A DNA stretch of 64,000 nt from Halobacteriovoraceae bacterium (GCA_002712005.1 PASP01000014.1:124001-188000); one strand, 5' to 3'. Counted from the stretch's first letter, positions 1 through 9,592 are shown. Notes: a model not told the origin generated them from the letters alone. A program made the numbers and translations.

Positions 1-435
1 TCTGAAAATTTAACTCAAAACCCAGAAAATGTAGTTGTCGACTTTAACAGAATGGTAGATGACTATAAAAGAGCTCTCGCGGAGTTGGAGTATCCCTCTG
101 ATGAGGTTTTAAGACAAGACTTTGAAATTATTTTCTATAGATATTCACACCTTATTCGTCAGACTGAAAACACAGTATTAGAACCAATGACAAATTACAT
201 CTTAGGGGATAGTGCTATGAGAGCGAATAATGAGAACCTTTTCATGGTTGGACCAGTTCTTCTATCTAAGATTGTCTTTAAGTACAAGGACTCAATTGAG
301 ATAACTCAATATGCTTGGGTTAGACTTCAAGAAAGTATTAGATTTGGATATACAGGGTCTTCTGGGGACAATACCCCTAGATCATGGAGTACTTTACTAA
401 AAGATATGTCTTATATTGTTACAAGCAACACTTAA
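1..435 (+). CDS. hypothetical protein, 3' part only
   Basis: The reading frame is open from the first base of the window, so the gene begins upstream; a Met codon at 52 is internal to this open frame and need not be the start. About 144 residues are visible, ending in TAA. I do not recognise the family. The visible part is acidic, looks alpha-helical and has no membrane segment or cysteine motif. The next gene follows 40 bases later on the same strand and has its own strong ribosome binding site, so the two may be co-transcribed. Confidence 0.6.
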   Translation, partial: SENLTQNPENVVVDFNRMVDDYKRALAELEYPSDEVLRQDFEIIFYRYSHLIRQTENTVLEPMTNYILGDSAMRANNENLFMVGPVLLSKIVFKYKDSIEITQYAWVRLQESIRFGYTGSSGDNTPRSWSTLLKDMSYIVTSNT

Positions 436-475
436 AAAAATTAAGGATTAATATTAAAACTCAAAGGAGGGAGAA

Positions 476-850
476 ATGAATTTAAGTCAAGAAATCCACA
501 GAGAAACTTATAGAGAATCACAATGGCCACAACTCTTTGATAAGGATGATTACTTTAGACTAAAAGTAATTGAGCTAAAAGAAAAGAGAGCTTCAAGAAG
601 ATTGACAGATATTGAACATGAAATGGTTGTGTTAGAAAAAGCCATGGAAGAATCCGGGACGGGGCCACAAATTATCTATAAATCTGTGCTCGATACATTA
701 AATAAAAAATTCTCTGAAATAGATGACCAAATATTAGCACTAGAAAATGGATCTTTAAAAGACGAGGAAGAGCTAATCGAAAAGATTGAATTTAATCTAG
801 ATGCACTAGAAGAGAAAATTGATGTATTCGCTCATTTCTTTAACACCTAA
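476..850 (+). CDS. hypothetical coiled-coil protein
   Basis: This encodes a 124-residue soluble protein of unknown function. The start is supported by an AGGAGG ribosome binding site about 5 bases before the ATG. Roughly residues 30-115 are rich in Glu, Lys and Leu with heptad-like spacing, which suggests a long coiled coil. There is no signal peptide or metal motif. It ends at 850, only one base from the 3' end of the converging sensor kinase gene. Confidence 0.6.
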   Translation: MNLSQEIHRETYRESQWPQLFDKDDYFRLKVIELKEKRASRRLTDIEHEMVVLEKAMEESGTGPQIIYKSVLDTLNKKFSEIDDQILALENGSLKDEEELIEKIEFNLDALEEKIDVFAHFFNT

Positions 851-851
851 T

Positions 852-3494
852 TTACGCCGCTAAATTACAATAATGAGTAATACACTTAAGTAACGTTTCT
901 TTTTTTACAGGTTTTACTAAATATTGGTCAAAGAATTTATTGAGAGATTTTTCTTTGGCGTTCGCAGTTAAAGCGATGATAGGAATGGGTGAATAATGAT
1001 TATCTTTAAGGAATTGTTTAATATAGGTCGTTGCTTCAATTCAATTAAGTTTAGGCATTTGGATGTCCATAAAGATTAAATCAATATCCTTATGTGATCT
1101 TATTTTTTCGAGTGCTTGGCGGCCATTATTAGCAAAAATTACTTCTAAGTTCTTATTGCTTAAATAATGTTGAATTAGATCTTGCGACTCAGGACAATCC
1201 TCTGCGATGAGCACCTTAATTTTAGTAAAATAATTTTCCTGATATTTTTTTAAAATCTTTTCCTCTTGAAACCCATTGAATTCATCTTTAAGTTCTGTTG
1301 GGTAATAAGGCTTATATAGAGCCCCTTGGAAGGCAAAGTTTTGAATCGCATTATTTTGTAGCAGTTTCTTTGATCGATGGCATAATCTAAAAACTTGACG
1401 TTTCATTGTGGAGTCAATTTCTTCAAACATTTGATATACTTTTCTCTGTCCAATTTGCAAGTTTTCATCAACGAAAACAAAGTCAAAATAACCTAGGTTG
1501 TTAAACTTGAGTTCGTTATGGAATTCATCGATAGACTCTAATCTCTTTATCATTTTAACATTATGATAGTTCAGATATTTACAAAGAACTCTCGTATTCA
1601 TCATATCAGGATCAAATATAAGGACATTCGCGCCTTCTAGCTGGTTGGAGAATTCGTTTTCATCAATTTCTTTTTCGGGAAGATATTCTAAGGTGAGTTG
1701 TATCGTAAATATCGTCCCTTTTCCGATTTCACTACTTACAGAAATTGAACCATTCATTTCTTCAATAATTCTCTTTGTAACGCTAAGAGATAATTCTGTT
1801 TCTCTACTCTTTCCAGGACGCTTTTCGTTACTAGAGTAGAAGTGATTAAATAGGTGAGGGATTTTTTCTTCCTTGATTCCGCTACCAGTATCACGTATTG
1901 TTATGGCCATTTCCACCGAGTGATTGAGAAGATCACGTTCTAAGATTTTTGTTTTTAAAAGAATAGATCCATTCTTAGTATATTTATATGAATTCTCAAG
2001 AAGTCCATAAATAATATCTTTTACCTTCTCTTCATCAGTTAAAACAAATTGAGGCGTGTCTGGATCATAATCAAGAATTAAGTCAATATTAGGATTTTGG
2101 TATTTTAAATTAAGAAGATGATTGAAAGCATTTTCAAAAATAAGACTCGTTTCAACTTCTTTTTTATCGATATATATTTCTCCGGCTTCTAAGTTAGAGA
2201 GGTCTAGAATTTTATTCACAATTCCTAGGAGTTCCTCGCCTGAACTAAGAATAGTATTAAGATGCTCTCTTTGTTTGGGACTAAGTTCAGTATCACTTAG
2301 GATCTCAGAGATACCGAGGAGATGGGTAAGGGGTGTTCTTACTTCGTGACTCATGTTGGCTAAAAAAGCTGACCTGGTTATCATAATTTGATTCATTCTT
2401 TTTTCATTCTCAATGATCTGTCTTTCAAAGTGTTTACGTTCAGTGATATCAAACTGAATAGAAATGAATTTACTTACTTCTTGTGATTCTGATTTATAGG
2501 GGAAGATAGTTGCATTTACCCAATAGGGGCTCCCTTCTTTCTTTTGCTGCTTAAGCTCGCCTCGCCATACATTTCCGCTATTTATCACTTCCCATGTCTC
2601 TTTGTGTTCTTTAGTTGCAATTTCTTCAGGTTCTAGAAATATATCTTTTTTTCGATTGAGTTCATCTATTTTATACCCAGATATCTCTTGGTAATTATCA
2701 TTACAGGAAAGAATTCGACCTTCACGATCAATTTCTATGACAATAGCTGCACTATCAAGTGCCATCTTTTGAGTAGTTAATGTTTGATTTACTTTTAACA
2801 ATTCAGTGGAAAGGTAGTTAATGGTATTTGAAATTTTTTCGACTTCCCTTAGTTGTTCATATTCCTGATCAACACCTTGTATGCGACTACTTAGAGAGAT
2901 AAGTTGATGAAGAGGGCGAATAATACTTTGAGCGATGAGTAACACAATGAAAATAGCACCTATGGTTAAAGCCGTTAAAAAAAAGAGATTATCTTTAAAG
3001 TCTTTTTGGAGAGACTGAATTAAAGGAACCTTATCTATCGTTATGTAAAGTAGGAGGTTATGATCGAGGTCAAATGGTAACGATGAAACAAGTTTTAGAT
3101 TTCTCTTCTTTCCGTCATAGATAAAGTCCTTATAAGTGAGTTTAGGCAAAGGGATGTATTCTGAATCCATCTGAAATTTATTTTTAGAGGGCACACCTAG
3201 AATGTTTGTATTTACACGTATGACTTCAGTTTGTGTGATAAAGGAAAAATTTCTATGCAATTCCTTATCAATATATTTTTTTATGGATTTAATTTCGACA
3301 TTTTCTTTATCATTAAGGTAATCGAATTTAAGAAGAATATTTCTCTCTGCATTTTTCAAATTATTTAAATGAAGTTTAAAATTATAGTCTCTTTCTTGTT
3401 GAAAGCTATAAAGAGTAAAAACAAGCCCCGCCGTGAGGCATAATGTAACGGCTAGAATAATGATCTTCGTATTAAGAGTATTTTCTAATTTCAA
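852..3494 (-). pseudogene. hybrid sensor histidine kinase interrupted by in-frame TGA
   Basis: This is a membrane-bound two-component hybrid kinase. In order it has TM1 (about 10-32), an extracytoplasmic sensor, TM2 (about 170-190), a HAMP-like region, PAS (about 245-355), the DHp domain with H383 in NMSHEVRTPL, a HATPase domain with DTGSGI (about 480-610), a degenerate receiver-like domain (about 625-745) and a C-terminal receiver from about 758. Translation stops at TGA (1041-1043), seven residues after the phospho-acceptor Asp of FMDIQMP. The same frame then continues for 62 sense codons, including IALTAN and the conserved Lys of LVKPV, to TAA at 852-854. The normal residue after PKLN is Gly, so GGA to TGA is the simplest explanation. 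The kinase core is intact. It is either a truncated gene or a sequence error. Confidence 0.85.
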
Positions 3495-3680
3495 GGCCAG
3501 ATCCTATTTTTAAGAAGTCTTAACCTCTATCTTAATTCTAGTGATTATTGTGGTAAATATTTTTTGTTTGCTTTTTTTAAATTCAATTATTTCATATATT
3601 TAGTGACTAAAATTCAGATATATAGATAATTTTATATATGGAGATTAGACTAAATTTTTTGTCATTTGAGTTTATTCTTT

Positions 3681-4205
3681 CTAGCGTTTCTCAAGTCTCT
3701 TTAAAAAACGAGAGTCATAAAAATTGAGAATGATGAGCATCATCATAAACCAATAGGCAGAAAGAAGGGCTATATTGGAATAGAGATCAGGAAAGGCAAT
3801 GAGGTTAAATTTTAGTCCAGAAAGGTAGGAGAGTGGCCCAAATATAGCACCTAAGAAGGAACCTAATATTTTCTTATCAATAAGCCAATTTAAGGAATGC
3901 CCAATTGTCATTGCAAAACTCGCCCATATAACAACAAGCCATATTGGGATAAAAGAAGAATTGTGTTGTATGAATTCAAAAATATCAAAGTAAAGAAGTG
4001 TCGTATCGCCCACTGATCCTAAAAGAGTCACGAGAAGAACGAATACAATTTCCTTTAAAGAATGATCAGAAAGGCTAACTTGAATTGAAATAAAGAGAAG
4101 TGCTAAAACTGATGCAAAGATATAGGAAGGAGCATTAAGAAGAGCAGTCCACCAAATAATTTGAAAAAGAATAATATTGAAGAATTTTGATATTTTAGTT
4201 TTGAT
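3681..4205 (-). CDS. DUF2878-like membrane protein, no canonical start codon
   Basis: This is a small polytopic inner-membrane protein resembling the DUF2878 family (function unknown). The conserved part includes FAMTIGHSLNWL and GAIFGPLSYLSG. The first ATG/GTG-type codon in frame is a GTG at 4029-4031, but the frame stays open further upstream and encodes a family-like N-terminus (NIILFQIIWW plus another hydrophobic segment). No ATG, GTG, TTG or CTG occurs in that extension. An ATC at 4203-4205 sits six bases after an AGGGAG ribosome binding site and would give 174 residues, a normal family length. It overlaps the 3' end of the exonuclease gene by 11 bases. The start could be a rare ATC, or the ATG may have been lost. 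Confidence 0.6.
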   Translation of the reverse strand: MKTKISKFFNIILFQIIWWTALLNAPSYIFASVLALLFISIQVSLSDHSLKEIVFVLLVTLLGSVGDTTLLYFDIFEFIQHNSSFIPIWLVVIWASFAMTIGHSLNWLIDKKILGSFLGAIFGPLSYLSGLKFNLIAFPDLYSNIALLSAYWFMMMLIILNFYDSRFLKRLEKR

Positions 4206-5508
4206 GGGATTCTCCCTGGTGGATTTTAATCTTATGCTTATAGATATAGGCTTCCATTATATTTTTCATATCTTCATGAGCGATGATTTCATAGCTTTTA
4301 TTAATTCCAGATTTTCCCGTGAAGATAACCTTTTGAGGAAAATGATCCTTAACCTCAATAATACACTTTTCTTTCGTTGTTCGACCTTTGAGGTTGATAT
4401 GGTAATTAGGAGTATTGACTTGTCGTGAAAAGAAAATTTTTTCAAGCATAAGATTGTATTGTTTCTGTCCTAATATATTCACCCTCTGTTCAATTGTCTT
4501 TTCAAAAAATAAGCCATCAGCATCAACACCTAAGAATGCCTGGTAGAGTGAATTTCTTTTATTTTGAGCACTTTTTCTAGAGCCAAATTTAAGTTCGGCT
4601 TCTGGATGTGTCTTGCTGGATACGACTTCTATTGAATAAAGGTCTTTCTTATTAAGTTTGAGAGCATAAGGTGTTCGAATACGATTAAGGGCCCTATTGA
4701 AATGAGGTCTTTTCAATTTTATTTCATTTGCTTCAAGAATGAGAGCTGCTAGTTCATTTCCCAAAATTGTGAAGTCGATTTCAGATATTTGGTTTTTTAA
4801 CTCGATATCTTTTTTACGTTTTAGGTCGACTCTAAAATGGGTGAGGACCCTTTTTTTTATATTTTTACTCTTTCCAATGTAAAGCAAGTTATGATCTTTG
4901 TCGTAGAAGTAGTAAATACCTGGCTTTTCTGGAAGGGAGTCAACTTTTTCTTGAGATACTGTACTGGGAAGACTGAGTTGTTTGGATTGGAAGTCTGGAT
5001 GTAGTTCACCTTTGGAAAGCAAAATCTTAAAGAGCTTTAAAGTCGCTTGAGCATCGCCCATGGCCCTATGTCTCGCAGTGATTGGAATATTAAGATCATC
5101 ACAAATTTTTCCAAGAGAATAAGACTTATGACCTTGTATTAATTTCCTTGCCGTTCTTACTGTACAGATACGAGGTCGTGAGAATGAATATCCTAGTTCT
5201 GAAAATTCATATTTTATAAAGTTATAATCGAAGTAAACATTATGAGCGACAAAGATACTGTTTTCTGTCATCTCAATGATCTTTTTCGCAACTTGGTAGA
5301 ACTTAGGAGCTGTTTCTACCATTTGATTATCGATACCTGTAAGGTGGGTTATTGAGTAAGGGATATTTTGTTCAGGATTTATGAGAGTGGAGAACTCTTC
5401 AATAATATTTGTCCCATCATAATTAATGATAGCAATCTCAGTGATCTTATGCCCTTTCTTATGACTGCCAGTGGTTTCAATATCGATGATGGAATATATT
5501 GTACTCAT
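4195..5508 (-). CDS. DEDDh exonuclease fused to GIY-YIG nuclease domain
   Basis: The N-terminal domain (about 1-175) is a DnaQ-type 3'-5' exonuclease with ExoI DIETTG, ExoII VAHNVYFDYNF and ExoIII HRAMGDAQAT, the last carrying the DEDDh His. From about residue 190 follows a GIY-YIG domain (KPGIYYFYDKDHNLLYIGKS) like that of UvrC and Cho. The same fusion is known in other bacteria, where it is annotated as a DNA polymerase III epsilon-like or Cho-like protein. A role in DNA repair, with the GIY-YIG domain incising and the exonuclease trimming, is inferred from the domains. The 437 residues look complete. Confidence 0.85.
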   Translation of the reverse strand: MSTIYSIIDIETTGSHKKGHKITEIAIINYDGTNIIEEFSTLINPEQNIPYSITHLTGIDNQMVETAPKFYQVAKKIIEMTENSIFVAHNVYFDYNFIKYEFSELGYSFSRPRICTVRTARKLIQGHKSYSLGKICDDLNIPITARHRAMGDAQATLKLFKILLSKGELHPDFQSKQLSLPSTVSQEKVDSLPEKPGIYYFYDKDHNLLYIGKSKNIKKRVLTHFRVDLKRKKDIELKNQISEIDFTILGNELAALILEANEIKLKRPHFNRALNRIRTPYALKLNKKDLYSIEVVSSKTHPEAELKFGSRKSAQNKRNSLYQAFLGVDADGLFFEKTIEQRVNILGQKQYNLMLEKIFFSRQVNTPNYHINLKGRTTKEKCIIEVKDHFPQKVIFTGKSGINKSYEIIAHEDMKNIMEAYIYKHKIKIHQGESHQN

Positions 5509-5537
5509 ACATCATTTATAGCATGAGTGTATTTGGC

Positions 5538-6518
5538 TTAGAACTCATTAAAGTAAGACAATTTCTCATGACCTTCACGATTGAGAAGGTAATGAGATAG
5601 AGGACGTCCTTTTCTATTTCCAGGTATTATTGTGTTGTATTTTTCTAGAGACGGTAAAAAGTCATCTTTTTTAAGGCATTTTTGCTCGTAGCTTTTTGTA
5701 TATTTTCTAACTTTTCTGACCGCACTTTTGGTCGCAAACTTAGAGCAGTTTATAGATTCATCAACTCCATCATCAAAATATTCTGAGAAGTCGATATCTT
5801 TATTCTTAACCCATTTCCCTTTGAAGCAGCTTACGAAAGGACCAACATTATATTGAGCCCCGAATATATCATCATTCTTTTGTAGCATGTGATTCCAAAA
5901 TCGCATTCCATTAAAATTGGCTACGAGGTCTGCATAGGAGAAAACACCGGTAGCGAAAACATTACCTCCTAAAATGGTTTTTTCTAAAATGATTCCATAC
6001 TTAAGAACTGAAGTAAGCTTCTTCTTTTTTTGATAGTATTTTTCAAAATAAGTAAATCCCATTCCAAATAAATGTTCGAACTTATCTGTACCAATATTAC
6101 GATTTCCTATTTTTACTAATGGACCTAAGGCCAATGGGCTATCTTTTGCCTTATCTCTTCCTAGTAAATAGCCATTCCATACACTCCATTCATTATATAA
6201 AGAACTTTCTAGAGGAATAACAATTTTAGGGATTCTGCTGTCGTATAAGAGATCTTTTGAAAATTGGCCTTTGCTATGATTGGCAAAATAATATTGTAAT
6301 TCTTTGTAGAGAGACTCTTCATTGCAGTTAAGATCATGGAGATTCGATCGGGTAATTGCCCGCTGTAAATAGAGATTGGCCCTATGATTTAAAGCATCTA
6401 ATGCGTCATAAAGTTCGTTGTCATTGGCCGTATATTGATCAACTTCTGCAGTATAAGAAGGCGATGTTACGAATAACGAAAGGAAAAAAAGTATAAATAA
6501 ACGTTGTGTGTGAATCAT
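5538..6518 (-). CDS. exported hypothetical protein
   Basis: The 326-residue product starts with a typical Sec signal peptide (MIHTQRLFILFFLSLF, likely cut after SYTA). The mature part is basic and has four Cys, suited to the periplasm. The central region contains GTDKFEHLFGMG and FSYADLVANFNG, which look conserved, but I cannot assign a family with confidence. It lies 29 bases upstream of the exonuclease gene on the same strand and may share its transcript. Confidence 0.65.
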   Translation of the reverse strand: MIHTQRLFILFFLSLFVTSPSYTAEVDQYTANDNELYDALDALNHRANLYLQRAITRSNLHDLNCNEESLYKELQYYFANHSKGQFSKDLLYDSRIPKIVIPLESSLYNEWSVWNGYLLGRDKAKDSPLALGPLVKIGNRNIGTDKFEHLFGMGFTYFEKYYQKKKKLTSVLKYGIILEKTILGGNVFATGVFSYADLVANFNGMRFWNHMLQKNDDIFGAQYNVGPFVSCFKGKWVKNKDIDFSEYFDDGVDESINCSKFATKSAVRKVRKYTKSYEQKCLKKDDFLPSLEKYNTIIPGNRKGRPLSHYLLNREGHEKLSYFNEF

Positions 6519-6622
6519 GTCTATTATTTATCATTTATTTGTGCACAATGTACTTATAGAGAAAAAGTTATAATCTTCATCTTGTTAGATGTGAAATTAT
6601 TACCTTAATAAGGATAGGGTTT

Positions 6623-7051
6623 ATGTGTATTATCTGTGATCGAGTGAAAATGGCCAAAGAAGGCTCTTTTGCGCCTTTTGTCCATGAGTTCGATACTTCC
6701 ATTCTCGTAATAGGAGAGCATCAGTATTTTCAGGGGTACTGTGTTTTACATCATAAAAATTGCGTGAGTGATATTACTGAATTAAGTGGTGATAACCAGC
6801 AAAAATATTTTTCTGAACTTATGGAAGCAGCAGAAGCTATAAAAGAAGTTTTTAAGCCTGATCGCTTAAACTTCTCAAGTCTTGGAAATGTGGTTTCCCA
6901 TCTTCATTACCACATCTTCCCCAGGTATGAAGAAGAGCTTTCTAAGAAAGATAAAAAAGATCCTTGGGCCAATGCAGAAGAGTTCAGTCAATTTATACCT
7001 ACGGACCAAGAGTATAAAGACTTGGCCAGTAGGATAAAAGCTGTTCTTTAA
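6623..7051 (+). CDS. HIT family hydrolase
   Basis: This is a histidine-triad protein of 142 residues, the usual family size. The active-site motif HLHYHIFPR is near residue 97. HIT enzymes hydrolyse nucleotide phosphoramidates or dinucleoside polyphosphates; the true substrate cannot be read from sequence. An AAGGATAGGG stretch before the ATG acts as ribosome binding site. It converges with the reductase gene, with only two bases between their stop codons. Confidence 0.88.
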   Translation: MCIICDRVKMAKEGSFAPFVHEFDTSILVIGEHQYFQGYCVLHHKNCVSDITELSGDNQQKYFSELMEAAEAIKEVFKPDRLNFSSLGNVVSHLHYHIFPRYEEELSKKDKKDPWANAEEFSQFIPTDQEYKDLASRIKAVL

Positions 7052-7053
7052 TT

Positions 7054-8112
7054 TTACTTATCGAGAAATGGGTAGTCTGTGTATCCTTCTTCGCTATCGG
7101 CGTAAAAGGTTTCAGGATTATAATCATTGAAGGGTTTTCCAAGTTTAACTCTTTCGACTAAGTCTGGGGTGGAAATAAAATACTTCCCCCAAGAGACCGC
7201 ATCAGCTTTACCTTCTTGAATCAGATTTTTAGCTGTCTCAATATCAAGATCTTGATTGGCAATAACTGGTCCACCAAATTGTTCTTTAAGGTAAGTACTA
7301 AGATAACCATCTCTTTGGCCTTCTCTTGTAAAAATGAAGGCGATATTTCTATTTCCAAGCTCCTTTGCAATATGACCAAAGGTTTCTTTTGGGTTATCAT
7401 TGCCCATATCATGTGAGTCGCAAGCAGGAGCAAGGTGAACCCCTATTCTTTGAGGGTCCCAAACTTCACTAACTGCATCTACGATTTCTAAGAGAAAGCG
7501 TGCTCTGTTTTCAAGACTTCCCCCATAGGCATCTGTCCTTTTGTTAGTAGAAGATTGTAGAAATTGATCAATTAAATAACCATTCGCTGCATGGATTTCA
7601 ATTCCATCAAAACCGGCTTCTTTTGCTCTACGAGCAGCACTTTTATAATCGGATACAATAGAGACAACTTCTTCAGTATCAAGAGCACGTGGAGTAACAT
7701 ATTCTTTAATAGGACGTACGAGGCTTACGTGCCCTTCTGGCTTTATTGCACTTGGAGCAACGGGAAGTTTTCCCTCTAGAAAGAGGGGGTCTGATATCCT
7801 ACCTACATGCCAGAGCTGAAGTACAATCTTACCTTCTTTTTCATGTACCGCTTGAGTGACTTTCTTCCAGCCTTCAACATGCTTATCATTCCAAATTCCA
7901 GGTGTATTTGCATAGCCTACGCCCATTGGAGATATACTGGTGGCCTCTGAAATAATGAGCCCTGCTGAAGATCTTTGGGCGTAGTATTTCGCCATCAGAT
8001 CGTTTGGAATGCGTTGATCAGTTGCACGAGCTCGCGTTATGGGAGACATAATAATGCGATTTTTAAGTTTCAAAGCACCTAGATCTATATTTTTTAATAA
8101 AATTTCATTCAT
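7054..8112 (-). CDS. old yellow enzyme family alkene reductase (NemA-like)
   Basis: This is an FMN-dependent NAD(P)H:flavin oxidoreductase of the OYE/NemA type, which reduces activated C=C bonds such as N-ethylmaleimide or enones. A TIM barrel covers the whole protein. The substrate-binding His/Asn pair is in GIEIHAANGYLIDQFL, followed by the family signature RTDAYGGSLENRARF. The frame is open 13 codons further upstream, but the ATG at 8110-8112 has an AAGGAG site seven bases before it and gives the normal N-terminus MNEILLKNID (352 residues). Cytoplasmic, probably for detoxification. Confidence 0.88.
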   Translation of the reverse strand: MNEILLKNIDLGALKLKNRIIMSPITRARATDQRIPNDLMAKYYAQRSSAGLIISEATSISPMGVGYANTPGIWNDKHVEGWKKVTQAVHEKEGKIVLQLWHVGRISDPLFLEGKLPVAPSAIKPEGHVSLVRPIKEYVTPRALDTEEVVSIVSDYKSAARRAKEAGFDGIEIHAANGYLIDQFLQSSTNKRTDAYGGSLENRARFLLEIVDAVSEVWDPQRIGVHLAPACDSHDMGNDNPKETFGHIAKELGNRNIAFIFTREGQRDGYLSTYLKEQFGGPVIANQDLDIETAKNLIQEGKADAVSWGKYFISTPDLVERVKLGKPFNDYNPETFYADSEEGYTDYPFLDK

Positions 8113-8503
8113 ATAATCTCCTTGATTTAGGATATGAGTATAAGCGATCACTCGTTCTTTTTTGTCTTCTTTTTATTAGAAGAATGAGTTGTCTAAGATT
8201 CTGGAGAATTGAACTCAATAAAAAATATACCTGATTAATTTTCTATTTTGGGTATAATTCGACATGGGGAATGGAGTATGGTCAGTTGGATATTGAAAAT
8301 ACCCTGGCCCTAAATTTAAGTTTTCCCATTGAAAATCTCTAAATTAATTCAATCGTAAATTTTCGAGGCCAGAGATCTCTGGTCTCTTTTGTTTAAATTT
8401 ATTCACAAGCTTTAATCAATAAATCGATTTTTTCTTTTTCTTTCTCGCTTAAATTATTTCCAGAAGTTAAGACCTTTAGTTTAAACGAGACAAGGAGAAG
8501 AAT
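8113..8503. other. non-coding region between divergent genes
   Basis: This 391-base gap separates the divergent reductase and lipoprotein genes, so it should hold both promoters. I see no credible small gene in it. Its one clear structure is the palindrome at 8365-8386, listed separately. The last bases carry an AAGGAG ribosome binding site for the lipoprotein gene. Confidence 0.5.
8365..8386. repeat. 22-bp near-perfect palindrome, operator or terminator
   Basis: The core CCAGAGATCTCTGG (8369-8382) is a perfect palindrome. The symmetry extends to 22 bases with a single G/T mismatch pair. It is followed by CTTTTGTTT. It could be a dimeric regulator's binding site, or a hairpin ending a short transcript. 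It lies 118 bases before the lipoprotein start. Confidence 0.5.
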
Positions 8504-9148
8504 ATGGTCCTCACAGAAAATTTTGGAAAGAAACTAATGACACTATCGCTTGTGGGAGCAATGGGAATGCTCGCAAGTTGCGATGATGATAATCCTATTG
8601 CAGAAGCAGTTGATGAAATTGAAGAGACTTCAGAACTTCAGCAGCTTCAAGAAACATGGCAAGCTCCTTGTGCTGAAAGTACAGTGCTTAATGCTTCAAG
8701 CGTTGAAAAGATTTCATTTGAAGGTAATGATTTTACAAAAACTATGAATATCTCATCAGATAGTTCATGTTCAAGTACAGAAGGCGTTGTAACTATGACT
8801 GGTGAGTTCAGCATAGATGAAACAAGTGCAGACACAGATGAGGTCTATAATTTAGACCTAACTTATCAACAAATGAAAATTACTCTTAACAATGAAACAG
8901 CTGTTGATATCTTCAATGCTGTTAATTTTTGTGGTGTAGAGGACTGGACTGTTGGTGAAGAGGTCGTGATAGAGTCCTCTGAAACAGGAGAAGACTGTTT
9001 TGTAAGTGAACTTCCAAAAACGGTATATGGAAAAGTTGAAGTTGATGACTCTGAAGATAAAATGTACTTGTCTGCTGAATTTGTAGATGAGTCTGAAAAT
9101 AGACCTGAAACAGTTGATCGCGCTAAGGTATATACTGAAGTAGATTAA
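8504..9148 (+). CDS. lipoprotein, function unknown
   Basis: The 214-residue product starts with a lipoprotein signal: a hydrophobic stretch ending in the lipobox LASC at about residue 26, followed by Asp residues. The mature protein is strongly acidic, with alternating short hydrophobic strands and four more Cys that may form disulfides. The start ATG has AAGGAG nine bases before it. No family is recognised. A Rho-independent terminator follows directly. Confidence 0.7.
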   Translation: MVLTENFGKKLMTLSLVGAMGMLASCDDDNPIAEAVDEIEETSELQQLQETWQAPCAESTVLNASSVEKISFEGNDFTKTMNISSDSSCSSTEGVVTMTGEFSIDETSADTDEVYNLDLTYQQMKITLNNETAVDIFNAVNFCGVEDWTVGEEVVIESSETGEDCFVSELPKTVYGKVEVDDSEDKMYLSAEFVDESENRPETVDRAKVYTEVD

Positions 9149-9158
9149 TAAGAATATG

Positions 9159-9181
9159 GCCAGCCTTAGGGCTGGCTTTTA
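9159..9181 (+). terminator. Rho-independent terminator after the lipoprotein gene
   Basis: A stem GCCAGCC / GGCTGGC (9159-9165 and 9170-9176) with a four-base loop is followed by TTTTATT. It lies 10 bases after the lipoprotein stop codon and directly before the end of the converging gene. Confidence 0.85.
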
Positions 9182-9517
9182 TTATCTACATACTTTATTT
9201 TCTTGCATTCGTTTCATACAGTCGACGTAAGCTTGATCTTTAGTTCTTGCACATTTTATATCAATAATATTTCCGTCTATAGATAGACGAGATTCATATT
9301 TCATAAAGCAATCAGAGCTCACGGATTCACCTTTTTTAGCTTCACATGAACAGGCATTTTTGTGAGATGCTGTTTTACCTGCCAATTCTCTTAAAATTTG
9401 AAATATACACTTTCTATCACCACTTTTTTCACAGCTATCAATACGATCAAACATGTCGGCATGTGCAAAAGGGGAACAGATAAGAAAGGTTAAAATAATT
9501 AAAAAATTAGACTTCAT
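9182..9517 (-). CDS. small exported Cys-rich protein
   Basis: The 111-residue product has a clear Sec signal peptide, likely cut after FAHA near residue 20. The mature part has eight Cys in about 90 residues, suggesting a disulfide-bonded periplasmic protein. The family is unknown. An AGGAG ribosome binding site precedes the ATG. It converges on the lipoprotein gene. Confidence 0.65.
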   Translation of the reverse strand: MKSNFLIILTFLICSPFAHADMFDRIDSCEKSGDRKCIFQILRELAGKTASHKNACSCEAKKGESVSSDCFMKYESRLSIDGNIIDIKCARTKDQAYVDCMKRMQENKVCR

Positions 9518-9592
9518 TATGACTCCTCGAATATTTGTAAAGATTTATCTTTAATTAAGGATCTAGGCAATAAAGATTCTAAATTTATAGAG

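Noticed and set aside
1041-1043. TGA read as Gly, as in SR1/Gracilibacteria codes
   Set aside because: Several genes here (for example those ending at 15879 and 45779) end in TGA at the normal family length, so TGA is a stop.
2122-2349. Plus-strand frame inside the hybrid kinase
   Set aside because: It is antisense to the DHp domain; the conserved kinase motifs on the minus strand account for the open frame.
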